Source of the DNA: Ophiura sarsii
Lineage: Eukaryota; Echinodermata; Ophiuroidea; Amphilepidida; Ophiuridae
Length of the DNA: 64,000 nucleotides
Direction of reading: 5' to 3'
Assembly (NCBI GenBank): GCA_035610835.1
Contig: CM069450.1
Coordinates: 35,102,391 to 35,166,390, forward strand
Under the pieces are notes generated by a model, which saw only the letters and a list, made by a program, of their open reading frames with translations, was not told the DNA's origin and searched no databases. Both the position numbers and the translations under genes were made by a program. Shown here piece by piece: positions 31,866 to 43,912 of this stretch; position 1 is the first letter of the stretch, and every line of letters starts with the position of its first letter.

Positions 31866-31913
31866 ATGTTTATTATGTTTTGCGGTGGTATCTTAGTGTC
31901 GCTATTTTCATGG
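31866..31913 (+). CDS. Possible signal-peptide first exon of an unidentified gene
   Basis: ATG opens MFIMFCGGILVSLFSW, a hydrophobic leader, directly followed by a strong donor GTAAGTGA in phase 0. It resembles exon 1 of the discoidin gene in design. No downstream exon was found before the GPCR cluster, so this may be chance. Confidence 0.22.
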
Positions 31914-33708
31914 GTAAGTGAACTGGATGGAGGAGATTATAACAGTTTACCGAGGTCATGTACATTATACCTTTGCACTCACTGATACGTTGATAAGGAA
32001 TAATTTTCGAAGTTACCTAACGTTGTGAGTCCAGCATTTTGATCACCCAGTTACCTGGGTATTGTTTCAACCATGAACCACTAAATATAGCAATGTAATG
32101 ACTGATTGAATACAAAAACAACATAATTATGGCCTTGAATAATGATTATCATCAATTTCGGGACGGGTTTCATTTTATCACTGAGTGTTTTAGTATATGT
32201 AGGCCTACTGCATGATTAAATATTTTTCATTGATTTAGTATTGATACCCCACCGTATATGATTTGTTCACTTTAAGCAAACGGACCTCTCAGATTGGATA
32301 GGTCGGTCAGGCTTTGTTCCTTCTTTCCCTTCAAAATGAACGTAAAAGATCATTTAAAAATCTCTAAAAACTTGCCGTCATTTTTTTGATAAAAAACAAT
32401 AACCAAGAAAAAATAATATTAAAAAAGAAAGACCTTTTCTTTGATCAAACATTTTCCAATAGTTTAAACTTTAAATGGGTCGGCCGGCTCGTACAACAGG
32501 GTCTTTTTTCTATCGAGAATATCGTCTAATTCCTCATTGTGCTTTTCTCTGTATTGTATGATAAATGAGTCATCAACATCGTTGATAACTATCATTAATC
32601 AAACGTATACAATAGAGTGGTTGTGTTTTGGAAAATCAGACAGTAGGCGGAACATAAATGTTGTCCAAATTTTGCTCTTTGTTGGTGTAATGTATACTTA
32701 ATGACATAGGCTATTCAGGCTGACAAGGTTTGAAAAATCTAACCCCTGTAGCTTGGATTTTATGCCCACTTGAGTTTTAGCCCCTTTTAATTCATGCCCA
32801 AAAAATCTTTCGTCAAATTACTTTTGAATCAAGTTGAAATATTGTCATATTCCCCTTCGCCGTTATCTTGATTATGTAATGGGAAAAGTGGGCTACCTTC
32901 AATTGCCTGCAGGAATGTGAGTGGAAATTGTCATCTACTAAAAATAGCAAAATAGCAAAATTAACATAGCAATATTACATTTTTTGACGACAGCTACTAT
33001 CCTTTTTAAAAGAAAAGATATCCCATAAAAAATCATTGATAGTGCAACTTTGCTGTTGTTATGCGCGGTCATTGAAATCGCCATAACTTTAAAAGTATCC
33101 ATTCGATTTTTTTGAGGTATCAAACTGCGGAGAAGAAAGTTGCTCATTTAATGTATATCTCAGATTTTTGGTACCAGTTATCTATATTGAATTTGCCAAC
33201 ATTAAAGTACCTGGTCAGGGACTTTTTGTGCTAGGTGTACATGATTCATTTATGCACGTGACCCTCCCCCCTCCCCCCCCCCCATTTTCCCTGATCAGAT
33301 TTCGAGTGCTCTGCTCAGACTCTCTGCGGTTTCTGTAAAAAATAATCTTTTCTTGTCTAGCATAGAATTACACAGTTCTATTGAAATAGGCTTACTTACA
33401 AAAACATGTCAAAATGGGTCAAATGAAGGCAAACATTGGATCAAAACAATCTCAATCTGGTTAAATAATCCTTGTTTATAATATTTGTCTGCGATAAATT
33501 AAAAATCAGCTGATATCTGACCTAATTCGACTTTAATGCGGGGGCAAGGGTAACATCTGGCCGAATTCCCTAGGGTGCACACTACTAATTAGAGCTCCAT
33601 AGGGATATGAACAAAAACACTGATATAAAAGTCTGTTTCAGACCACTACATTTTGAAATTGGCCCTTGTAGAGTGAAGTGATGATCTCTCTTTCTCACCA
33701 AAAAGTCC

Positions 33709-34060
33709 ATTTTTAGTGAAGTGTCTTGTGTAGTATCTAGTTATATTAGTATACTAAATGAGATCTATTATTACAATGTAAATGTGTGGAAAATTTAGAT
33801 TTTTGAAATAATAAAGTTTACATTTTTCAATTTGATTGAAATGTGTGGAAAACGTTCATATGTGCGTGTTTTTTCAAGACATTGCCATTTTTAGTGAAGT
33901 GCCTTGTTTAGTATACTAAATGAAAAATAATTGTATATATTACAATGTGCGACAAATTTAGATTTTTGAAATAAGAGAGTTTATGAAATGTGCGGAAAAC
34001 GAACAAAATGTGCGGGTTTTTTGAAGACATTTCAAATGTTAGCGACTTGTTTTTTGAGCG
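33709..34060. repeat. Two-copy tandem repeat, about 179-bp unit
   Basis: TTTTTAGTGAAGTG followed by CTTGT and TAGTATACTAAATGA starts units at about 33709 and 33888. Both contain ATTTAGATTTTTGAAATAA and GTGCGGAAAACG or GTGTGGAAAACG. Noncoding. Confidence 0.8.
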
Positions 34061-34151
34061 GCAATTTCGGATTGAAATGAGCCAATGCAAGTTGTTCTTA
34101 TTTATTAAAATGCGTGGTTTTATAAAGACATTAGGCCTACATGAAAACTTA

Positions 34152-34894
34152 GGGAGTGTTCATAAATACTTTGGTGGGGGGTTGGAAAATATGAGGGGGG
34201 GGGGGCCAACCAAAAAAAAGGTTCTTAAAAGGGGGGGTCAGGGAAAAAAGTGCTTGTATAGGGGGGGTCCAAAAAAAAGGTTGGTATTGTTTACAGCCAA
34301 AATGTATCTCAATCGTGACAAAAATAGGTGTAAAGTCAAAAAATTTCGCGCGCTACGCGCGCGTATCTTGACTCATAACAATATAGTTGGTTCATTTTAT
34401 TTCCCGCCCCCCCCCCAATATCAATAACCTATATAGCTACGACACTGGAGCCTAAAACATTTGAAGATGAAGAGGATGCAGATAAAGAAGAAGAGGAGGA
34501 CATACATGTACCACAGCGATCACGAGTGTCGGGCAGGATTATAAAGAAGAAGACCTACACTGATTTTGTTTGACTTTTCAATTGTGTTATATTATATATC
34601 TTTAATAAATAGTTTGATATAACCCACCTACCATAATAAAAGTGATTGTGACTATGTCTATAGGTTTATATAGAATGTTGTTGTTATTGTTTCTGTTATA
34701 TAACGTGAACAGACGGGGGGGGGGGGGGGGGGGGGGAGGGGGGGGGGGGGGGGTCAACACAAAAAAAGGTTCTTGAAAGGGGGGGGGGGGTCAAGAAAAA
34801 AACCCACCCTATTTGGGGGGGTCCAAAAAAAAAAGATGTCCATGGCTCAATTGTTTCCACCCCCCCCCCCAACAAAGTATTTATGAACACTCCC
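34152..34894. mobile_element. TTA-flanked TIR element (Harbinger-like, non-autonomous)
   Basis: The ends are GGGAGTGTTCATAAATACTT at 34152 and the exact inverted copy at 34894, then runs of G and C. TTA sits on both sides (34149-34151 and 34895-34897), as expected of a 3-bp target duplication typical of PIF/Harbinger. The interior includes a small terminal coding exon with a polyA signal and no transposase. The right part of this element is also the left edge of the 1750-bp tandem duplication. Confidence 0.8.
34437..34573 (+). CDS. Possible 3'-terminal coding exon inside the TIR element
   Basis: After the acceptor-like CTATATAG an open frame runs to TGA at 34571-34573. It encodes an acidic stretch (FEDEEDADKEEEED) followed by a basic tail (RVSGRIIKKKTYTDFV). 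AATAAA lies at 34604-34609, about 30 bp after the stop. This has the look of a genuine last exon, either left from the autonomous parent element or captured from a host gene. I do not recognise the protein. Confidence 0.4.
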
Positions 34895-36505
34895 TTAATA
34901 CTGTTATCGAAATGTGCTTCAATTTATTTTATTGTTTTGACAAATATTATGAACAAATTGCTTTGTTCGGGTTTTATTTTCAGAAGCCGTAAGAAACCCA
35001 CTATATCATGACATGCACACCCGATTTCATAAAATGTAAAAGTAGCAGAGAAACTGATCAACAATGAATTCGATTTTTTACGGCCACAATACGGCCACAA
35101 GCTCAAATGGTAACCTACCGAAATCATCATATTTTGATGTATTGATTGCAACACTTAGCTGAAAGCTTAGATTTAACAGTAACCGCGAGACTAAACTAGT
35201 AAATGGCTTATCTGTAAATCTGTAAAAGTCATATCCTGTAGATCCACTGGGATGGTGGATACGCATACGCAGAGCGAGAACAGGTCGTCGATCAAGCTCT
35301 TGATCAAAAGATGACCTCATATATTATATGTAGATGTTTATAGGTGATTAATCTAAACACTTTTCATGTCCAACCAAGAATATGAGGGAGGAAAGAAGAA
35401 CGGAGGTAAGTAAAGTGTTTACATTCTTCACAGTTAACAATCAAAGTAATTTATTCTGGTTCAAAACTGTTTAATCATCGTTAATGGCAAACGCAATTTT
35501 GTACTACTTCTATACTACTGCCACTAATAATAATGATAATAATAATAATAATACTAATAATAACAATAAAGGTACTCAAAGAGAACAAATACTCCACTAT
35601 TAATATGTTAATAAAATCTCACAGACAATCAGACGGAGAATGAAGGTGTCTTTTTCAACCTGAATCCACGCTAAGGGTTGCTTTGCTTGAACCGATAGTT
35701 CAGTGCTATCATTGTAAAAATAGCCAAAAATGGTCAGGTCTATTAATGAGACAAATATCCCTAAAAATCTGAATCACACACTTCAGTCTAAACTCTCTTT
35801 AGACTTGTTAGAAGGACCTATATCCATTGATGTTAGATGATTCGGTCGTCGAGCAATCCTTGTTAAGGGTCACCTTTTCCTTCTGTGATAATCAGCGTTA
35901 AGGGTATTTTGGGAGTGGATTCAAACAATGATTACAACTTTTATGAGTGATCACCGGCAATAAATTCACATGTTTTTGGGTTCTTACAATTACACTTAAC
36001 AAAGCAATGCAGTAAAAGTACCGTAGTATCAAATTTATGTCTAAGAAGATTCTTCAAAGCAAAGATGTGTAGGTTGTTGGTTTCAAACAGCTCGTTGGTA
36101 CTCAAAGAGAACAAAATACTCCACAACCAACCAGCCTAGTGATTGAAATTATGATTGAGATTATGATCAAATAGATCAATAGCAATCAGTAAAAAAAAAT
36201 GAAAAAGAAAAAAAATAGAAGGTTGTATTTTTTAAGAGACAAACCAATTTCAGATGAAAACAATCGTCGGAAACCATCATAATTGTTGTCAACCTAAATT
36301 CATTTAATCTAAGGTAATCCCTACAATAAAAAAAGGTCTCATATAATCTGAGACTTGAATGATAGCAGATAGGCCTATTCTTTGACAATTATGGTGGCGC
36401 TGTTTAGGCACATGGAGCGCAAAGTTGATCTTGATTGGTCACAAAAAAGCATCTTTAAAAAATAAATTAATGTCTTAATATTCCTGTGCAAAAATACTCC
36501 AAATA
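34754..36505. repeat. 1750-bp tandem duplication, copy 1
   Basis: Starts at AACACAAAAAAAGGTTCTTG. Copy 2 follows immediately at a 1750-bp offset. By eye the copies differ at one base (35532 region, GATAATAAT versus GATAACAAT) and in poly-G/poly-C lengths. The unit includes the right end of the TTA-flanked element and about 1.6 kb of noncoding DNA. Short frames in it are not recognisable genes. Confidence 0.95.
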
Positions 36506-38256
36506 TAACACAAAAAAAGGTTCTTGAAAGGGGGGGTCAAGAAAAAAACCCACCCTATTTGGGGGGGGGTCCAAAAAAAAAAGATGTCCATGGCTCAATT
36601 GTTTCCACCCCCCCCCCCCCAACAAAGTATTTATGAACACTCCCTTAATACTGTTATCGAAATGTGCTTCAATTTATTTTATTGTTTTGACAAATATTAT
36701 GAACAAATTGCTTTGTTCGGGTTTTATTTTCAGAAGCCGTAAGAAACCCACTATATCATGACATGCACACCCGATTTCATAAAATGTAAAAGTAGCAGAG
36801 AAACTGATCAACAATGAATTCGATTTTTTACGGCCACAATACGGCCACAAGCTCAAATGGTAACCTACCGAAATCATCATATTTTGATGTATTGATTGCA
36901 ACACTTAGCTGAAAGCTTAGATTTAACAGTAACCGCGAGACTAAACTAGTAAATGGCTTATCTGTAAATCTGTAAAAGTCATATCCTGTAGATCCACTGG
37001 GATGGTGGATACGCATACGCAGAGCGAGAACAGGTCGTCGATCAAGCTCTTGATCAAAAGATGACCTCATATATTATATGTAGATGTTTATAGGTGATTA
37101 ATCTAAACACTTTTCATGTCCAACCAAGAATATGAGGGAGGAAAGAAGAACGGAGGTAAGTAAAGTGTTTACATTCTTCACAGTTAACAATCAAAGTAAT
37201 TTATTCTGGTTCAAAACTGTTTAATCATCGTTAATGGCAAACGCAATTTTGTACTACTTCTATACTACTGCCACTAATAATAATGATAACAATAATAATA
37301 ATACTAATAATAACAATAAAGGTACTCAAAGAGAACAAATACTCCACTATTAATATGTTAATAAAATCTCACAGACAATCAGACGGAGAATGAAGGTGTC
37401 TTTTTCAACCTGAATCCACGCTAAGGGTTGCTTTGCTTGAACCGATAGTTCAGTGCTATCATTGTAAAAATAGCCAAAAATGGTCAGGTCTATTAATGAG
37501 ACAAATATCCCTAAAAATCTGAATCACACACTTCAGTCTAAACTCTCTTTAGACTTGTTAGAAGGACCTATATCCATTGATGTTAGATGATTCGGTCGTC
37601 GAGCAATCCTTGTTAAGGGTCACCTTTTCCTTCTGTGATAATCAGCGTTAAGGGTATTTTGGGAGTGGATTCAAACAATGATTACAACTTTTATGAGTGA
37701 TCACCGGCAATAAATTCACATGTTTTTGGGTTCTTACAATTACACTTAACAAAGCAATGCAGTAAAAGTACCGTAGTATCAAATTTATGTCTAAGAAGAT
37801 TCTTCAAAGCAAAGATGTGTAGGTTGTTGGTTTCAAACAGCTCGTTGGTACTCAAAGAGAACAAAATACTCCACAACCAACCAGCCTAGTGATTGAAATT
37901 ATGATTGAGATTATGATCAAATAGATCAATAGCAATCAGTAAAAAAAAATGAAAAAGAAAAAAAATAGAAGGTTGTATTTTTTAAGAGACAAACCAATTT
38001 CAGATGAAAACAATCGTCGGAAACCATCATAATTGTTGTCAACCTAAATTCATTTAATCTAAGGTAATCCCTACAATAAAAAAAGGTCTCATATAATCTG
38101 AGACTTGAATGATAGCAGATAGGCCTATTCTTTGACAATTATGGTGGCGCTGTTTAGGCACATGGAGCGCAAAGTTGATCTTGATTGGTCACAAAAAAGC
38201 ATCTTTAAAAAATAAATTAATGTCTTAATATTCCTGTGCAAAAATACTCCAAATAT
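36506..38256. repeat. 1750-bp tandem duplication, copy 2
   Basis: Near-identical direct copy of the preceding unit, ending at ACTCCAAATAT. After that, unique sequence leads to the first GPCR. It is either very recent or an assembly artefact (uncollapsed haplotype or mis-join at the poly-G tract). Confidence 0.95.
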
Positions 38257-38879
38257 TGTTGTAACTAAGGGTAACAAATCTTGGACTGCTGCTTCAAATA
38301 TGAATATTTCGAACAGATTTTCGCCACAGGTCTTAGATTTTGTTTTATTACAAAGTTTAAAATCAGTCTAAAATGTAAACATGTCACGAATATTTCTCGA
38401 CTCTTGATCACACGTGTAAAGCGGCCCGAAAAGCCGATTTTCCCATTTTTTACGCACTATAAAGGTGAGAACTTTGCGAAATCATAATTATTGAAAAACT
38501 GACACTGTAAAAATAAAGAGATGTTGAAGAGAACAAAAAGAGGAAGATTCTTCAAAAGAATGAATATCCCAAGTAGGAGGGGGAGCCAGAAGAAACGAGT
38601 GAACACCGGATTTATAACACGCGTTTTAACGGAAGCGCCTATGGTGGTGTGTACCCACAAACGAAACATTACCGTTGTGTGCTGCACTTCGCATCGGGAG
38701 TGTTTTCCCAATGTTTTCAATGGGATGGGGGAGATAATATTCAGATATCTCAAAAGCCGATATGATAAAACAAATTCGTCGTGACGCACGTCGATAAAAC
38801 AAACCTGTGTGCCGATACTGGTTGGAATAGGTCGATTAGTTTCAGTTGAATTCCTTACTAATTTTGGAGAAACCTCCAC

Positions 38880-40061
38880 TTATAAATTCGTTGACATTTG
38901 TATACTTTGTGTGTTGTTGACTGTGGTTCTACAAGATGATGGGAACAGAGCTTGTTTAAACGCTAGGAAATACGGCCGGCACGTAACAGTGTAAATCAAT
39001 GGATTTATTGCACTGTTAACATAGCTCAAGAATCGTGCCAAAAACATCAGCAGTACTCGAATATGCTGGCTACGAATGATAAAAATAAAGTCCTTGCCAC
39101 CACCTCGTAATGACGCGATCATCTGACACAAATACAGCAATTCAAATGGAGCTAGCAGGGAAAAGAATAGAACGCCGTTGATAACAAGCATACGGGTGAT
39201 TTGATAGCGAATGTTTATGTTGTCCTCATACTTTGTAGTATTTTGATAACTATTATTTCTCAGTGATACCCATTTGTTAAAACTGCGAATGATTGCCACG
39301 TATAAGTACACATTTAACACTAATGTCACGAAAAATGGAATGGTCTGTATTCCTGAGCCAAAGGTTCCTACCCAGGAAGTGACGGGAGAACAGTGGCCTA
39401 TGATTTCTGGCCATTGGTGGTATGGTTCGACATCCGGCCATAAGAAACAGTACTGTTGAAAGCGGACAAATGATGGAATCAGGGATGCTGCCAAGATGAC
39501 TGCGAATATCCAAGATCCAATAATGATTTGTTTCGGTTTCCATTTAAATACGTTATCAAGATCCATAGGTCGACATAGTGCAAAGTATCTATCCGAAGAC
39601 ACTACCGTAATGAATATAAGTGACGCAAAGTAAGCCATGTCGGATATAAAGTATACCCATATACATCCTGTAGATCCAAGTGGAGTGTCATCTCCCATCA
39701 CGGGTGAGCCTGTGTACTTCCACAATTTATCCCCGATAGCTGCTACAAGGAACATAATATCAGCTATTGCAAGATTGATCAGGTACTTGTTGGTTACGAT
39801 TCGCATCTGTTTGATTCGAACCATAACATAGATAAACATTACATTGAGAAGTAATCCAATGGCGAATACAAAGGGTAACATGACAGTTGTCAGAAAGATT
39901 TCACCCTTTGAGTAAGAATATTTCTCGGCTTCCAATATGTTCATATTGAAAGTGTTATTCGGGTTACAAATATAATCGCCTGTGAAATCCCGTGGTAGGT
40001 AATCATATCCGTTATTGTTTATCGAACCGTTTAAAACTAATGATGACATCGTTTTACGCAC
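38880..40061 (-). CDS. Class A (rhodopsin-like) GPCR, peptide-receptor type, copy 1
   Basis: Intronless frame of 393 codons with seven hydrophobic segments. Landmarks: Asn73 in TM1 (GLLLN), LAIAD with Asp101 in TM2, Cys133 before TM3, DRY at 157-159, an ECL2 with two Cys (QQYC and GHC), Pro in TM6 (LLAPFELL, lacking the usual CWxP Trp) and NSAINPLIY in TM7. The N-terminus has NGS and NNT glycosylation sites. The tail has Cys residues after FKQAL. TM2-TM3 and TM7 recall receptors of the TRH/neuromedin-U type, but the ligand is unknown. It signals through G proteins at the plasma membrane by family inference. The nearest paralogue is at 43913. Confidence 0.93.
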   Translation of the reverse strand: MRKTMSSLVLNGSINNNGYDYLPRDFTGDYICNPNNTFNMNILEAEKYSYSKGEIFLTTVMLPFVFAIGLLLNVMFIYVMVRIKQMRIVTNKYLINLAIADIMFLVAAIGDKLWKYTGSPVMGDDTPLGSTGCIWVYFISDMAYFASLIFITVVSSDRYFALCRPMDLDNVFKWKPKQIIIGSWIFAVILAASLIPSFVRFQQYCFLWPDVEPYHQWPEIIGHCSPVTSWVGTFGSGIQTIPFFVTLVLNVYLYVAIIRSFNKWVSLRNNSYQNTTKYEDNINIRYQITRMLVINGVLFFSLLAPFELLYLCQMIASLRGGGKDFIFIIRSQHIRVLLMFLARFLSYVNSAINPLIYTVTCRPYFLAFKQALFPSSCRTTVNNTQSIQMSTNL

Positions 40062-40500
40062 TCGAGAATTTATAGTTGTAGATAGCGAATGTCGATACGA
40101 TTTGTGCTATCCGAAGAGCTTTAACACAATCACTTCGATGTAAAATACATGTAGGAAATAGCTATAGTTACTATTATGATGGTGTTGGAGCATCAACCCC
40201 GAGACACAGCGATTAACATCGTGTTAATATATTTCTTCGATTAAATCGCCCGTTGTAAATTTTATGGTAAAACTCAATCATTTATAAATATCATGACGAG
40301 CAGTGATCATATTACACAACTAGACCGGCTATCTGTCATCAGAAGCTCAATTACAAACAATTTAACTTCAATTGTTGCGCTTAATCATCCTTATATAAAT
40401 TGTTCCAGTCAACTAAAGTGACAAATGCAGGTTGGCGGTAATACTACACATCAGTCCCCTATCTATCAGCTACATCTCAATTAAAAATAAATTAGGTGTC
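40062..40500 (-). promoter_or_regulatory. Conserved 5' flank of GPCR copy 1
   Basis: Sequence upstream of the start shares phrases with the flank of the second GPCR (45125-45600): GTTGTAGATA, CGATACGATT, GATGTAAAA, a CAT-rich GGTGGTGT/GGTGTTGG word and CATCAGAAGCTC or CATCTGAAGCTC. The duplication unit therefore included several hundred bases of 5' DNA, probably the promoter. No specific factor site is claimed. Confidence 0.5.
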
Positions 40501-41149
40501 CAGTTCAATTTTTGCTGCTACTAAAAGATGCTGGTAGCGAAAGATAAAAAATACCATCATCAACATGGTGAAAAAGTACAGAACCAATGCGCTATTATTT
40601 GTGTCAAAGCATGGTCAAGGTCACTTCCTTTAAACGCTTCAACTACAAATAACAACAATAATATTTATTTTGGTAACTTACTTATTTTCTGACCTTTTGT
40701 AAAACAATAATTAATCGGTGTCAATGCCATTTTTAATTTAGTCAGATAACCACAGATAATTACTCCCACAATATTATAACACTTTCAAATAAACGTCGAA
40801 TACCACGGGTAGTAAACCACGAACAATTTGCCACATTGAGTAACCATAAACCTAGCTACAGACATGACATAAGAAACTTATCGCTTCAGAACATAGAATC
40901 AATTTTTCTGCATATAGTGATTCATCAACTTGTTCAATTTAAATGGCGTTTGCTTCTAAGTAGATTAGGGAATCACTCGATTAATGACACGTGATTAGTA
41001 TGACGGGTAGTCAAGTATACATGTGAGCAAATATCGTTAATTGGTATTCAGACAATCTTAATTTATAACCATGCAAAGACGTGTTTTAAGAATTCAAGTT
41101 TATTTTAGTGCAGCTATTTAGCCTATTGTCATAATAATAGTAATTTACA

Positions 41150-41330
41150 CATTTATATAGCGCCGTCTTAATTTCGAGGTGCTGGTAAATACAAACAAAG
41201 AGAACTAATATGTACAACAAAGGAATACAAAATCAAGTTAAGAACTATAATATAATATTATAACAAAAGTGTCTTGAAAGTATTCACATTGTTACATAGT
41301 CTCAGGTGGTACAAGGTGAGTAACAAAAAC
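41150..41330 (-). pseudogene. LINE 3'-end fragment
   Basis: Contains the CATTTATATAGCGCC word seen at other LINE 3' tails in this window. On the minus strand a VNTFKTLLL stop resembles the end of an RT frame (STFK..LKT.L). The rest of the element is absent or unrecognisable. Confidence 0.5.
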
Positions 41331-41789
41331 TGTAATCAACTTCGGGATATTATTTCTAACAATCTGTGCTAAAAAAATCTCAAAATATTAATTCTGGCAG
41401 AGAGACTGTCTCCTTAGCTTTTGGAAGAATTTTAGTTCGTTAAAAGTGGTTGAGGAAAACACATTTTATGCCAATTTAGATAAAAGTGTACATTTTAAAA
41501 ACCGAACAAGATTTGTGATGTTTCCCTAAATATAATCATGATAATGAGCTCGTTTGAATTTTACTATTGAAACTGCACACACTCTAATCCGCTCAACACA
41601 AGCCCGATTTTATATTTGCTCTGCTGAATTCACGAAATAATGACATTGTTTTGTCATTATTTTGCATTTCATGTATGAAAAATATCTGAGCAAGTTTGTT
41701 TTGTTTTGTTAATTAGCTATTGTATACCATGCATGTATCCACATATTCAATAATAGCAAGAGTCATTGAGTACAGAAATTCAGTGCTCA

Positions 41790-42190
41790 ACTCGGGTGGT
41801 GTCCCCGATCTACGATGGTTCTCCACACTTTTCGGTCATTCATTGCTGTCTTTATGTCACAGATGTCCAATCCAGTATCTTGCTTGAGTAATTCTATAAA
41901 TGTCAGAACAGGTCTTCCCGATTTTCTTTTGCCATGCTTGGATATCCAGTGCACCAATTTGATACTGCCTCCTCACTTCTGAAACAGTGGCCAGCACCTT
42001 GTTCGTCTCTTCTGAATCTTCTGGCTTATTTTGGGGAGGTCACCATACAAATTGGTATTTGGTATGCGTTGTTTCCAGTTGCCATTGAGTACTGCTCTCA
42101 GCAGTCTGGTGTAGCAGCCATCAAACTCTTTCTATACTTTGGGAGGAATGGTCCAAGCTTCGCATCCATGTAACAATACCGATTCTACCG
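41790..42190 (-). pseudogene. LINE relic: RT C-terminal fragment
   Basis: Several minus-strand phrases (VATVSEVRRQYQIGALDIQA; IGKTCSDIY) resemble the LYGAETW/GHC-type C-terminal region of the LINE at 49.6 kb, whose nucleotide words CACTGGTCAGCAC-like and CTGTCATAGAG-like also recur. Heavily decayed by stops and frameshifts. Confidence 0.45.
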
Positions 42191-42639
42191 TTTACAGTCA
42201 GTAAGATCGAATTAAAATATGCGATTTTTTAAATTCGTGTCCGACTATGGGGGCCGCCATTTTGTTTTAAAAGTATATTAGTGTCCCGGATATACACAGT
42301 TAAGTATATAGCAATTAAAGTTTTTTGGTTGCGTGGAAATTCTATCAATTCGGGGTATGTTAAAATTTGTGAATCCGATAGTTAAATGTATTTACTAACT
42401 TTTCACCGACGACAAGAAAAATCTATCGACGGAAAAAGGAGTAAAAAGTGATTTTAAACCAAAAAATGGAACAAATTCGTTCGATTGAGAGGTGGTTTTG
42501 TCATTAAAAATGACGTCATTTGTTTTTCGGGGTCAATTGAACGCACACAATATCATCTGGAATCGAGTTTAAGTCAAATTTAGTTTATTTAATGATAAAC
42601 TGGACACTCCATTCAAGAAAAGGTAAAAAACAGCCGTTA

Positions 42640-43830
42640 ATTATTATAATAAATAATAATAATAAAAGGGCATTTATAATGCGCCTCACATTGTGAACAC
42701 AACCCCGAGGCGCATAACATACATAAATGAAAAAATATAATAAAGAAGCTATACATCATAGATTACACATCAGAAATTACATAAAGTACAAATACAACAA
42801 CAACAACTTATGATACAATATAAATGAGTAATCATTAAAACCACAGTACATTAACACAATGAAAATCACATTCTTAAGCTTGATCTGCAAACATGACCAG
42901 CAAGGATGCAGTCTACTATGCACAATTTATAAATTAAAAAGATATGTCTTCAATGACGTTTTGAAGGACTGCACTGATGCAGCACGTCGGACATGTTCGG
43001 GAAGAGCATTCCATTCCTTCGGTGCAGCGATGAAAAAGGCTCTACTGCCATAAGTCCGTTTAGCAGATCTGGCCGCACGTGGTACTTGAAGGAGCCCTTT
43101 AGATCTTGATCTTAAAGTCCGAGAAGGATGATAAGGTGTGATGAGTTGTTTGATGTAGGTAGGTGCAAGATTGTGCAGGGACTTATATACAACAAGGAGA
43201 AGTTTAAAAAGAATTCGCTTTCTGATTGGCAACCAATGTAGATCCTTTAAAATTGGCGTCACATGGTCGCGTCTTCTGGCACCGGTAACCAGGCGTGCAG
43301 CCGAGTTTTGTACGCGTTGGAGCTTTAAAATATCTGTATCCGGGAGTCCATAAAGAAGACAATTGCAACTGTCCACTCGCGATGAAATGAACGCGTGAAC
43401 TAAACGCTCTGTTGTAGAACGATCAAGGTATATGCGCAATTGACCGAGAGTCCGTAATGAAATAAGGGCCTTGCGACACACATTTTTAATGTGATTTGAC
43501 ATCATGAGCTGGCCATCAATGAATACACCAAGATCTCTTACACCATCCACAGGTCTGATATCCGAGTTCCCGATTTTGACACTTGGAATAGCTCTGTCAT
43601 TTTGAAAACGTGATCTGATGTACACAATCTCAGTCTTTGCATCGTTTAGTTTGAGTTTGTTTGACGTTGCCCAAGATCTAATATCAGTAACACAAGCTTC
43701 AATTGATGATATGGCCTCAGCCTGGGATGGAGGATCAAACACCTTATACAACTGTGTGTCATCTGCATACACCATTCCTTCAATTCCATGAGCTTTCAAA
43801 ATATCTTGGATGGGACCAGCATTAGCAGCA
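42640..43830 (-). mobile_element. 5'-truncated CR1/L2-like LINE with RT YADD and 3' tail
   Basis: Minus-strand frame of 290 codons, 43799-42927. It opens with GMVYADDTQLYKVF (the catalytic YADD), then WATSNKLKLNDAKTEIVYIR, DLGVFIDGQLMM, KLQRVQNSAARLVTGARRRD and DLHWLPIRKRILFKLLLVVY. It ends AAPKEWNALPEHVRRA and FKTSLKTYLF. After the stop comes a GGCGCATTATAAATGCCC tail and (ATT)n at 42645-42665. The upstream RT fingers, endonuclease and ORF1 are missing, so it is a dead-on-arrival copy. The reading frame is intact, so it is fairly young. It lies between two GPCRs. Confidence 0.93.
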
Positions 43831-43912
43831 ACTATAATGACGTAATTTGAAATGTATTTACTCTTTAAAAGTCCCTATTGAAGACATGCATGGGTGGGTA
43901 TATTAAAGGAAC

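Larger units (their letters stand above)
29530..34148. other. Gene-poor AT-rich stretch
   Basis: No ORF with recognisable homology. Poly-C runs lie at about 30999-31032 and 33266-33283. I looked for a phase-1 acceptor exon continuing the discoidin gene and found none convincing. A possible leader exon (31866) and a tandem duplication (33709) are listed separately. Confidence 0.5.

Noticed and set aside
35078..35320. Minus-strand frame with PSGSTGYD, recalling PLGSTGC of the neighbouring GPCRs (and its copy at 36828-37070)
   Set aside because: Only a few residues agree, and no membrane segment or other GPCR motif follows.
35366..35405. ATG-led MSNQEYEGGKKNG followed by a donor GTAAGTAA, repeated at 37116-37155
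   Set aside because: A 13-codon frame plus donor is easily found by chance; no downstream exon or leader character.
38521..38784. Plus-strand frame next to GPCR copy 1
   Set aside because: Lies in 3' flanking DNA of the receptor on the other strand, with no recognisable domain.
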